DNA of 8,509 nucleotides from an uncultured Lachnospiraceae bacterium (GCA_902766415.1 CACXDR010000014.1:1-8509), one strand, 5' to 3'. Shown: positions 1 through 6,510, numbered from the stretch's first letter. Notes: generated by a model from the letters alone, not told the origin. Made by a program: numbers and translations.

Positions 1-1586
1 GCCGTCAGATCCATTTCATTCATATCGACCTTCACACTGATATGATTCTTGACTTCAGAAAGTTTGGACAATAAACATACCGTCTCAACATGCACTGTCT
101 GCGGGAACATGTCCACAGGCTGCACGTCGGTCAGCGTATAGCGGCCGTCGGCCAGAAGATATTTCAGATCCCGGGCGAGCGTCGCGGAGTCGCAGCTCAC
201 GTACACGATGCGTTCCGGGGCGACCTTGAGCATGGTATTCAGGCACGCCTCGTCGCAGCCCTTCCGGGGCGGGTCCACGCAGATCACGTCGATCCGCTCG
301 CGCTCCGCCTCCGGCTTCCGCTCCTGCTCCGCGTACCAGGCAGGCAGCACCTCCTCCGCCTTCCCCACGAAGAACTCCGCGTTGCCGATCCCGTTCCGCA
401 GCGCGTTCCGGCGCGCGTCCTCCACCGCCTGGGGGACGATCTCGTCCCCGTAGACCTTTCCCGCCTGCTTCGCCATGAAGAGGGAGATAGTCCCGATCCC
501 GCAGTAAAGGTCCCAGACGTTCTCCTTCCCTGTAAGTCCCGCGTACTTCAGCGCAGTCCCGTAGAGGACCTCCGTCTGCACCGGGTTCACCTGGTAGAAG
601 GACTGGGCGGAGATCTCAAACTCCGTGTCCCCGATGGTGTCGGTGATGAAGCCCGGTCCCGCCAGGACAAGTGTTTCCTTCCCGAGGATCACGTTGGTGC
701 GCTCCCGGTTGATGTTCTGCACCACGGTCGTCACACCGGGCAGCTTCATGAGCCGGTCCGTGAGGACGCCCAGGACGTCTTTGCCTGTCTGATCGTTCCG
801 TCCGTCCCGGTCCGTTCGTCCGTCCCGGTTTTTTTCCGCCTTTCTGCGGGCCGCCGCCTGCGGCACATCTCTTCCGTTCATCACAAGGCAGACCATGATC
901 TGCCCGCTGCGGAAGCCTTTCCTGACCAGGACATGGCGGACCGTCCCGGCGCCGGACGCTTCGTCGTATGCCGGCACACGGAATTCCTCCATCCAGTCCA
1001 GCACGGTCTTCAGGATCTCCCGGTTCTCCTCCGTCCCCAGAAGGCAGTCACTGCAGGGGATGATGCTGTGGGTCCGCCCGGCATAAAACCCGGCGACGGG
1101 CTTTCCCGCTTTATCCGTCCCGACAGGAAACTGGGCTTTGTTCCGGTACCGGAGCGGATGCTCCATCCCGATGACCGGGTGGAACACTGCGCCCGCGCCC
1201 TCCGCGGACGAAAACTCCGTGCCGCTGCCGGCATCGTCCGCGAGGGCTCTGAGCCCGCCGATCCGCACAAGGTTGTTCCGGACCTTGTTTTCCTTGAATT
1301 TAAGCTGCGCTTTGTAGTCCATCGCCTGGAGGGTGCATCCCCCGCAGGCGCGCGCAAGGGGGCATGCCGGGGCGATGCGGTCCGGGCTCGGCGCCAGGAC
1401 CTCCTGCAGCCGCGCGTAGCCGTAGCTTTTCTTCGTTTTCATGACCGACGCGCGCACCCGGTCCCCCGGCAGCGCATCCTTCACAAACCAGAGAAAGGCA
1501 CCGGTGCGCCCGATGCCTTCCCCGTCCGATCCGAGATCGGTGATCTCCATCTCAAGGACCTGATTCTTCTGATAGCTCTCGTTCAT
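1..1586 (-). CDS. rlmD: 23S rRNA (uracil-5-)-methyltransferase RlmD/RlmCD family, 3' end cut by window edge
   Basis: SAM- and [4Fe-4S]-dependent enzyme that methylates C5 of uracil in 23S rRNA (U1939 for RlmD; the Bacillus RlmCD relative also does U747, so specificity is not settled). The reading frame starts at ATG 1586 and is open to base 1, giving at least 528 residues. Visible in order: a TRAM-like N-terminus (about 7-64), iron-sulfur cysteines C75, C81, C84 (CPLARACGGC) and C178, the SAM motif DLYCGIGT (359-366), DPPRKG (438-443), nucleophile C465 in VSCDSATLARD, and the likely base E501 in HVETV. It is longer than the usual 430-460 residues because of a charged insert (about 237-269) and a tail after about 505. 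The start is the only ATG/GTG/TTG after the yhaM stop in this frame; its ribosome site is weak (GGGG at 1592-1595). It follows yhaM by 39 bp and is last visible in that operon. Family call secure; exact target inferred. Confidence 0.93.
   Translation of the reverse strand, partial: MNESYQKNQVLEMEITDLGSDGEGIGRTGAFLWFVKDALPGDRVRASVMKTKKSYGYARLQEVLAPSPDRIAPACPLARACGGCTLQAMDYKAQLKFKENKVRNNLVRIGGLRALADDAGSGTEFSSAEGAGAVFHPVIGMEHPLRYRNKAQFPVGTDKAGKPVAGFYAGRTHSIIPCSDCLLGTEENREILKTVLDWMEEFRVPAYDEASGAGTVRHVLVRKGFRSGQIMVCLVMNGRDVPQAAARRKAEKNRDGRTDRDGRNDQTGKDVLGVLTDRLMKLPGVTTVVQNINRERTNVILGKETLVLAGPGFITDTIGDTEFEISAQSFYQVNPVQTEVLYGTALKYAGLTGKENVWDLYCGIGTISLFMAKQAGKVYGDEIVPQAVEDARRNALRNGIGNAEFFVGKAEEVLPAWYAEQERKPEAERERIDVICVDPPRKGCDEACLNTMLKVAPERIVYVSCDSATLARDLKYLLADGRYTLTDVQPVDMFPQTVHVETVCLLSKLSEVKNHISVKVDMNEMDLT
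794..829 (-). repeat. In-frame 18-bp tandem repeat (two copies) inside rlmD
   Basis: Two adjacent 18-bp units, 794-811 and 812-829, match at 15 of 18 positions on the + strand and share the core GTCCGTCCCGGT. Read on the coding strand they give a repeated Asp-Arg-Asp-Gly-Arg pattern at about residues 254-265 of the methyltransferase. Since 18 bp is six codons, gain or loss of a unit keeps the frame. A run of seven A (coding strand, 829-835) lies directly upstream. The segment falls in a charged, low-complexity insert between conserved parts of the enzyme and is probably a surface loop. Confidence 0.75.
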
Positions 1587-1597
1587 ATGATCCCCGC

Positions 1598-1616
1598 CGC
1601 CGGACAGCGCCCGGCG
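1598..1616. other. Small GC-rich hairpin between yhaM and rlmD
   Basis: Perfect 6-bp arms CGCCGG (1598-1603) and CCGGCG (1611-1616) flank a 7-nt loop. In the direction of the operon (- strand) no T tract follows, so it should not terminate transcription; it sits 11 bp upstream of the rlmD start and might tune translation or mRNA processing. On the + strand it is followed by TTTTCTCTTTT and looks like a terminator, but no rightward gene needs one here. In such a GC-rich region it could be chance. Confidence 0.35.
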
Positions 1617-1625
1617 TTTTCTCTT

Positions 1626-2567
1626 TTACGACGTCTTCCTGACATTGCTTTCGATATACCGGTTGAAGCCGAGCCAGCCGTTGTTCTCCCCCGCGCCCTT
1701 CAGGATCTCACGGAAGGTCTCCATCTTCGCGTCCGTGTTGTCCGCGAGATTCAGCGCCATGGCTTCCGCCAGCGCGGGCTTTTTCGGCGAGCCGAACTCG
1801 TACTCCCCGTGGTGCGCGAGGATGCAGTGCCGGAGCTCCGCAGCCCGTTTTTCCGGGAAGCCCGGGATCTTCGCGATCTTCTCCCCGAGCATCTCGCAGC
1901 CCATCACGATGTGGCCGAGCAGCTGCCCTTCGTCCGTGTAATTGTTCTCCGGGAACGGGGAAAGCTCCTTCGTCTTGCCGATATCGTGGCAGATCGCCGC
2001 GGTGATGAGGAGGTCGCGGTTCAGCATGGGATAGCAGCTGCAGTAGTAGTCGCAGAGCTTCGCGACGCTCAGGGTATGCTCAAGAAGGCCGCCGATAAAG
2101 GCGTGGTGCACCATCTTCGCCGCGGAATTCGTGCGGAAGCGCTTTACGAAGGCGGCATCCTCCTCGAAAAACATGCGCAGGAGGCGGTTCAGGTGCGGCT
2201 CCCGCACCGAAGCGATCAGCGCGGTAAGCTCCGCGAACATCATGTCGTTGTCCTTCTCCGAGCTGGGCAGGTAGTCCGCGGGGATGTATTCATCCTCCTC
2301 CGCCCTGCGGATCCTGCGGATGTTCAGCTGGAGGTTTCCGTTGAACACCTTCACGTCCGCGTCGACGGCGACGTAATCCTGCGCCTCGAAGTCCCCGATC
2401 CCGGGGTTGCCCGGGTCCCAGATCTTCCCGTCAAGGCTTCCCGTCTTGTCCTGGAGGATCACGCTGCCGTACTCCTTCCCGTTCTTCGAGAGGAGGATCT
2501 CCTTGCTGCGGCAGAGGTAAACGGAAGAGATATGCATGCCCTCCCGCAAAGTCTCAATATATTTCAT
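1626..2567 (-). CDS. yhaM: 3'-5' exoribonuclease YhaM (OB-fold plus HD domain)
   Basis: Cytoplasmic exonuclease that trims RNA (and single-stranded DNA in the Bacillus and Streptococcus members) from the 3' end, metal dependent. The 313 residues match the roughly 314 of B. subtilis YhaM. Residues about 10-88 form the nucleic-acid-binding OB-fold, including the ILQDKTGSLDGKIWD segment. The HD domain follows with metal-ligand candidates H164 (LLEHTLSV), H194-D195 (CHDIGK), H219 (GHIVMG), H252-H253 (AHHGEYEFGSPKKP) and D276 (LADNTDAKM). The start is supported by AGGAG at 2572-2576, four bases before the ATG. Only 11 bp separate it from the HtrA-like stop, so its ribosome site sits right at the end of that gene and translational coupling is likely. 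The TAA stop lies in the same frame as rlmD, 39 bp upstream of it. No key residue appears missing. Confidence 0.95.
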   Translation of the reverse strand: MKYIETLREGMHISSVYLCRSKEILLSKNGKEYGSVILQDKTGSLDGKIWDPGNPGIGDFEAQDYVAVDADVKVFNGNLQLNIRRIRRAEEDEYIPADYLPSSEKDNDMMFAELTALIASVREPHLNRLLRMFFEEDAAFVKRFRTNSAAKMVHHAFIGGLLEHTLSVAKLCDYYCSCYPMLNRDLLITAAICHDIGKTKELSPFPENNYTDEGQLLGHIVMGCEMLGEKIAKIPGFPEKRAAELRHCILAHHGEYEFGSPKKPALAEAMALNLADNTDAKMETFREILKGAGENNGWLGFNRYIESNVRKTS

Positions 2568-2578
2568 AAATCTCCTGT

Positions 2579-3934
2579 CTATCGTGCGCCGACCGTCACG
2601 GTGAATTCGATCTGCGTGTATTCGTCCCGGCCGTTCCGCATGACCGTGACGCGCACCGCGTCCTCCGCATGCATCTTTTCGACCGCGCCCGCGTAGTCCC
2701 TGAGGGTGCGGATCTCCGCGTCACCGACGCGGACTATAATGTCCCCGGGCTGGATCCCGGCGCTGTACGCGGGACTGCTCCTTCCGACGCGCGAAACGTA
2801 AACGCCGGAGGGCACGCCCTGCTCCGTAAGGTCCTGCGTCACGGCCGCGCCGCGGATGCCGATCCACGGGGAGGCCTGTCCGTTCATCATCCTCTCAAGG
2901 AGGACCTTGTAGTCTGAGACGCCGACGACCGTCGTGATCTCATCGCCGCTGTCGTCGTAAGCGTTCGAGACCCATCCGACCATCTCGCCGTCCGTGTTCA
3001 GGATCCAGGTCCCGCTTTCCGCGCTGCCCTTCGCGCCGGTATAGATAAGCTGCGCCGTCCCGTCCGTCACGCTGACGCTCTGCTGGACGCTTGAGGCGAC
3101 GCCGTAGTCCACGGAGTGGATAATGCCGAGCGGCGCGCCTACGGCAATGAGGAAGTCCCCGCGGTTCACGCGGTAGGAATTGCCGAGGGCGATGGGCGTG
3201 ATCCGCTCCGCCGAAGCGCGGTTTTCGTCCGTCACGGGGATCCCGACGACCGCCAGGCCGCAGAGCGTGTCCACGCGCTTGACGTACGCCTCCATCACCT
3301 CCCGCCCGAACGTGACGGTGACGGTGTCCGTGCCTTCGACAGCCTCTTCCGTCGTAAGGACCAGGAGCTCCGTCCCGGTCCGCGCGATCACGCAGCCAGA
3401 GCAGGTGCCCGAGGTCTGGACGGAATTCTCAAACCAGTCCCGCTCCTCCTTGTGGCGCGTGACCGAGGCGACGGAAAGGTCCGCAGCGTCCGCTGCCGCC
3501 CGGAGCGTGCCTGTTAATTTAAGGAAGTCTTCCGTGGTGAATTCGTAGCTTCCGACCACGTCGCGCACCACGTCCTCGACCGGCTTCGTTTCCGGTACGG
3601 CCTCAGTTCCGGCGGGAGATGTCTCCGGGGCCGCGGGGGACTCGCTTTCCGCGGGCTGCGTTTCCGGCGCCGCGGTGCTTTCCCGCTCATCCTTTTCGAT
3701 CTGTACGGATTCCATGGTGGAGCCCTGCCCCGGGATGCGGTCCCGGATGCCGGGCAGCGCAAACACCACCGTGGCCACAGCCGCTGCCGCGAAGAGGATC
3801 CCCGCGAGGCAGGACCTTAAAACGAACAGGACAGCCCGCCGTCCCCTGTCACGCCGGCCGACGATCTTTTCCGTCATGAACGGCTGGGAACCGTTCCCGT
3901 TTATCTTGTCATCATTACCGCGATCATCCGGCAT
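2579..3934 (-). CDS. Membrane-anchored HtrA/DegP-like protein with PDZ domain, probable pseudoprotease
   Basis: HtrA-like protein of 451 residues, anchored in the membrane with its main part outside. Layout: charged cytoplasmic N-terminus (1-33), one transmembrane helix (about 34-61), a Ser/Thr/Pro/Glu-rich linker (about 70-125), a trypsin-fold domain (about 170-345) and one PDZ domain (about 355-447, with SPAYSAGIQPGDIIVRVGD). HtrA landmarks align without gaps but are changed: the NNHVV histidine position is E197 (LTTEEAVEG), the TDLAV aspartate position is G226 (CGLAVVGI), and GNSGGP reads AESGTW, keeping only S307. Most likely it no longer cleaves peptides and acts as a binding or sensing scaffold; that is an inference from motifs. 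C178 and C181 form a CxxC at the domain start, and C225 sits beside the lost Asp. The start has AAGGAG at 3940-3945, five bases before ATG; M20 lacks a good site. First gene of the operon with yhaM and rlmD. Active HtrA proteins degrade misfolded envelope proteins. Confidence 0.88.
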   Translation of the reverse strand: MPDDRGNDDKINGNGSQPFMTEKIVGRRDRGRRAVLFVLRSCLAGILFAAAAVATVVFALPGIRDRIPGQGSTMESVQIEKDERESTAAPETQPAESESPAAPETSPAGTEAVPETKPVEDVVRDVVGSYEFTTEDFLKLTGTLRAAADAADLSVASVTRHKEERDWFENSVQTSGTCSGCVIARTGTELLVLTTEEAVEGTDTVTVTFGREVMEAYVKRVDTLCGLAVVGIPVTDENRASAERITPIALGNSYRVNRGDFLIAVGAPLGIIHSVDYGVASSVQQSVSVTDGTAQLIYTGAKGSAESGTWILNTDGEMVGWVSNAYDDSGDEITTVVGVSDYKVLLERMMNGQASPWIGIRGAAVTQDLTEQGVPSGVYVSRVGRSSPAYSAGIQPGDIIVRVGDAEIRTLRDYAGAVEKMHAEDAVRVTVMRNGRDEYTQIEFTVTVGAR

Positions 3935-3940
3935 ACGGAC

Positions 3941-3977
3941 TCCTTCCGGTGAACAATGTGTACAGGCTCCGGAAAAA
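3941..3977 (-). promoter_or_regulatory. Possible Shine-Dalgarno-sequestering hairpin in the HtrA-like gene leader
   Basis: On the leftward transcript, TTTTTCCGG (3977-3969) can pair with CCGGAAGGA (3949-3941): six perfect pairs plus two G-U pairs and one A-U, around a 19-nt loop. The second arm contains most of the AAGGAG ribosome binding site of the HtrA-like gene. The first arm is the U-rich tail of the terminator-like hairpin just upstream. Pairing is read directly from the sequence; a regulatory role is an inference. Confidence 0.4.
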
Positions 3978-4024
3978 CAAGACCAGGGCTGCCCGTGCGT
4001 TTCTCTTTCCGTACCGCAGCCCTG
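3971..4024 (-). terminator. Terminator-like hairpin in the 5' leader of the HtrA-like operon (attenuator candidate)
   Basis: Perfect 9-bp arms CAGGGCTGC and GCAGCCCTG (4016-4024 and 3984-3992 on the genome) enclose 23 nt. On the leftward strand they are followed by GTCTTGTTTTTCC (3983-3971), the shape of an intrinsic terminator. No leftward gene lies upstream, and the predicted leftward start site is only a few bases before the hairpin, so it would act within the leader: as an attenuator, as the end of a short leader RNA, or as a 5' stabilising structure. On the + strand no T tract follows, so it is not a terminator in that direction. Confidence 0.5.
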
Positions 4025-4030
4025 AATACG

Positions 4031-4054
4031 TATATCTCAGTATACTAAGATTTA
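4031..4054. promoter_or_regulatory. Imperfect 24-bp dyad (operator candidate) in the divergent promoter region
   Basis: Ten of twelve symmetric base pairs match around a centre between 4042 and 4043. The inner eight bases AGTATACT are perfectly palindromic; mismatched pairs are 4033/4052 and 4038/4047. The dyad covers the -10 box of the leftward promoter and lies just upstream of the rightward extended -10, where a dimeric repressor or activator could affect both. I do not recognise the motif as belonging to a known regulator. AT-richness makes some symmetry expected, so the operator role is tentative. Confidence 0.45.
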
Positions 4055-4067
4055 TGCTATAATTCAA
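4039..4067 (-). promoter_or_regulatory. Sigma-A-type promoter for the HtrA-like/yhaM/rlmD operon
   Basis: Leftward -35 TTGAAT (4067-4062) and -10 TATACT (4044-4039) are separated by exactly 17 bp, close to the TTGACA/TATAAT consensus. Transcription should begin near 4032, giving a leader of about 98 nt before the ATG at 3934. It occupies the same DNA as the rightward mutS2 promoter. Confidence 0.72.
4055..4063 (+). promoter_or_regulatory. Extended -10 promoter for mutS2
   Basis: TGCTATAAT is a consensus -10 (TATAAT, 4058-4063) with the TGn extension. The -35 position at 17-bp spacing (4035-4040, TCTCAG) is poor, which fits an extended -10 promoter. The start would fall near 4070, about 28 nt before the mutS2 ATG. 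Its -10 overlaps the leftward -35 by two bases (4062-4063). Confidence 0.72.
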
Positions 4068-4097
4068 GGGAACACGCCCTTCGGAGGAACAGGCAGA

Positions 4098-6491
4098 ATG
4101 AACGAAAAAGCCCTTAAGATCCTTGAATTCCATAAGATCACGGAGATGCTCTCGGCATGCGCGACCAGCGCGCCCGGACGTCTTCTCTGCGATACGCTCA
4201 CGCCCTCCACGGACCTTTCGGAGATCCGGGCCGCGCAGACGGAGACCACCGACGCCTGCGCGCGCGTCCGCATGCGCGGCTACATCAGCTTCGGCGACAC
4301 ACACGACGTGACCGCCTCCTTAAAGCGCCTTGAGATCGGCGGTGCTCTGTCCATCGCTGAGCTTTCCCATATCGGCTCGCTCCTTACCTCGACGCAGCGC
4401 GTCCGGGACTGGGGCGTACACACGGACGAGGACCCGGAGCCCGACTCCCTGGAGGAGCAGTTCCGCCTCCTTGCGCCGCTGCCGGCGGAGGCCAGGGAGC
4501 TGAACCGCTGCATCCTTTCCGAGGACATGGTGGCGGACACGGCATCGCCCGAGCTCAACAGGATCCGCCGCTCGCTGAAGACCATCGACGAGCGCACCCA
4601 CGCGGAGCTTTCCGGGGCGCTGAACCAGTACCGCAGCTACCTTATGGACAGCGTCATCACCATGCGCGACGGAAGCTACTGCCTCCCGGTAAAAAGCGAA
4701 TTCAAGTCGAAGGTGCCCGGTGTGATCCACGACCAGAGCTCCTCCGGCTCCACCATTTTCATCGAGCCCATGGCGGCGCTCCGCATGACGAACGAACGGC
4801 GCGAGCTTGAGATGAAGGAGCAGCGCGAGATCGCGGAGATCCTCGCAAGGCTGAGCCGGCTCATCGCCCCCTGCACCGACGCGGTCCGGTCGGACCTCTC
4901 GATCCTTTCGCATCTTGATTTTGTCTTCGCGAAGGCCCGGCTCTCCGGACAGATGAACGCCTCGGAGCCCGACTTCAACGCGGACGGCATCCTTGAGATC
5001 AAGGACGGGCGCCATCCGCTCATTCCGAAGGACAAGGTGGTCCCGATCTCGCTCCGCCTGGGCGAGGACTTCGACCTTCTCGTCATCACCGGCCCGAACA
5101 CCGGCGGCAAGACCGTGTCGCTGAAGACAGTCGGCCTCTTCACGCTGATGGGCCAGGCCGGGCTCCATATCCCGGCGTTCCAGGGCAGCAGGCTCGCCGT
5201 CTTCGACGACGTCTTCGCGGACATCGGCGACGAGCAGAGCATCGAGCAGTCCCTCTCCACGTTCTCCGGCCATATGACGAACGTGGTGGATATCCTGAAC
5301 AGGGCGGACGCGCGTTCGCTCTGCCTGTTCGACGAGCTCGGGGCCGGCACGGACCCGACGGAGGGCGCCGCGCTCGCGATCTCCATCCTTTCCTTCCTTC
5401 ACGGAATGAAGACGCGCACCGTGGCGACCACGCACTACAGCGAGCTGAAGGTCTACGCGCTTTCCACGCCGGGCGTCGAGAATGCCTGCTGCGAGTTTGA
5501 CGTCGAGACGCTCCGGCCCACCTACCGCATCCTCATCGGCGTGCCCGGCAAGTCGAACGCGTTCGCGATCTCGAAGAAGCTCGGGCTCCCGGATTATATC
5601 ATTGAGGACGCGAAGACCCACATCGAAAAGAACGACGCGGCCTTCGAGGACCTGCTCACCAAGCTCGAGACGGACCGCACCACGATCGAAAAGGAGCGCG
5701 CGGAGATCGCCTCCTACCGGAAGGAGATCGAAACGCTGAAGTCGCGCTATGTCGAGCAGGACGAGCACCTCGACGAGCGGAAGGACAAGATCCTGAGAAA
5801 GGCGCGCGAGGAGGCGGAACGCATCCTCGCGGAGGCGAAGGAGACCGCGGACGACTCTATCCGGCGCATCAACCGCCTGACGAGCGACGCGGGGCTCATG
5901 CGCGAGCTTGAAAAGGAGCGGACGCGTCTCCGCGAAAACCTGAAAAACGTCGAATCAAAGGGCGGCATCCGCGCGGCCAGGGTCCCCGGCGGGGACGAAA
6001 AGCCCGCGAAGCCGAAGCAGCTGCGGCTCGGGGACAGCGTCCAGGTCATCAGCATGAACCACTCGGCCATCGTCTCCTCGCTTCCTGACAAGAACGGGAA
6101 GCTGTTCGTCCGCATGGGGATCCTGCGGACGCAGGTCAGCGTCGACGACATCGCCCTCATCGAGGACAGGAACGAGGGCGGCGGCGCCCGCGGCGGGAAA
6201 AAGCGTTCCGGCGGCATCTCCGCGCCGAGCTTCTCGAAGGCCGCGAACATCTCCCCGGAGATCAACCTGATCGGGATGAACGTGGACGAGGCGACCTCGG
6301 CGCTCGACAAGTACCTGGACGACGCGCTTCTCGCGCACCTTGATTCCGTGCGCGTGATCCACGGGCGCGGGACCGGGGCGCTGAAGAAGGGGATCCACGC
6401 GTGGCTGAAAAAGCAGAGCTACGTGAAATCATTCAAGCAGGCGGAATACGACGACGGCGGCGAGGCCGTCACCGTCGTGACGTTCCGGTAA
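4098..6491 (+). CDS. mutS2: MutS2: ATPase with C-terminal Smr domain
   Basis: MutS-family ATPase lacking the mismatch-recognition domain. In B. subtilis MutS2 recognises collided ribosomes and promotes their rescue; in Helicobacter and Thermus it has been linked to suppression of recombination. The 797 residues match the usual 780-800. Visible: clamp/lever region (1 to about 310), Walker A GPNTGGKT (332-339), signature STFSGH (387-392), Walker B LCLFDELG (408-415), H-loop ATTHYSE (443-449), coiled coil rich in E/K/R (about 505-620), a KOW-like segment (about 642-690), a Gly/Lys-rich linker (about 693-705) and the Smr domain (about 722-797) with HGRGTGALKKGI (755-766). The Smr LDLR motif is replaced by INLI. 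The start has GGAGG at 4083-4087, ten bases upstream. It is first in a rightward cluster with a two-component system 51 bp downstream and is divergent from the HtrA-like operon. Third positions are strongly G/C. Confidence 0.96.
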   Translation: MNEKALKILEFHKITEMLSACATSAPGRLLCDTLTPSTDLSEIRAAQTETTDACARVRMRGYISFGDTHDVTASLKRLEIGGALSIAELSHIGSLLTSTQRVRDWGVHTDEDPEPDSLEEQFRLLAPLPAEARELNRCILSEDMVADTASPELNRIRRSLKTIDERTHAELSGALNQYRSYLMDSVITMRDGSYCLPVKSEFKSKVPGVIHDQSSSGSTIFIEPMAALRMTNERRELEMKEQREIAEILARLSRLIAPCTDAVRSDLSILSHLDFVFAKARLSGQMNASEPDFNADGILEIKDGRHPLIPKDKVVPISLRLGEDFDLLVITGPNTGGKTVSLKTVGLFTLMGQAGLHIPAFQGSRLAVFDDVFADIGDEQSIEQSLSTFSGHMTNVVDILNRADARSLCLFDELGAGTDPTEGAALAISILSFLHGMKTRTVATTHYSELKVYALSTPGVENACCEFDVETLRPTYRILIGVPGKSNAFAISKKLGLPDYIIEDAKTHIEKNDAAFEDLLTKLETDRTTIEKERAEIASYRKEIETLKSRYVEQDEHLDERKDKILRKAREEAERILAEAKETADDSIRRINRLTSDAGLMRELEKERTRLRENLKNVESKGGIRAARVPGGDEKPAKPKQLRLGDSVQVISMNHSAIVSSLPDKNGKLFVRMGILRTQVSVDDIALIEDRNEGGGARGGKKRSGGISAPSFSKAANISPEINLIGMNVDEATSALDKYLDDALLAHLDSVRVIHGRGTGALKKGIHAWLKKQSYVKSFKQAEYDDGGEAVTVVTFR

Positions 6492-6510
6492 GGGCCGCCG
6501 GAGTGCTTTA

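Noticed and set aside
829..836. A-AAA-AAC slippery heptamer in rlmD as programmed frameshift site
   Set aside because: The downstream zero frame contains all conserved methyltransferase motifs; no clear stimulatory structure was seen, and an A7 run next to a repeat is a simpler explanation.
1598..1625. Hairpin followed by TTTTCTCTTTT on the + strand, resembling an intrinsic terminator
   Set aside because: No rightward gene ends there, and in the operon's own direction there is no U-tract, so I kept it only as a small hairpin of uncertain role.
90..2696. An 868-codon open frame on the + strand, antisense to rlmD, yhaM and the end of the HtrA-like gene
   Set aside because: It is antisense to three genes with clear family motifs, crosses their boundaries, and its translation is rich in Arg/His/Val/Leu/Pro with no recognisable domain, as expected from the opposite strand of GC-rich genes. 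No ribosome site or promoter supports it.
3875..3877. Internal Met (M20) as the true start of the HtrA-like protein
   Set aside because: The upstream ATG at 3934 has a strong AAGGAG at ideal spacing, whereas the internal Met has no comparable site.
4041..4046. TATACT read on the + strand as a second rightward -10
   Set aside because: It arises from the palindromic AGTATACT core; the matching -35 position (4018-4023) has no similarity to TTGACA and there is no TGn extension.
4320..5768. A 482-codon open frame on the - strand within mutS2
   Set aside because: It lies entirely antisense to conserved MutS2 domains, and its Arg/Leu/Val/Asp/Glu-rich, motif-free translation is typical of a GC-rich shadow frame.
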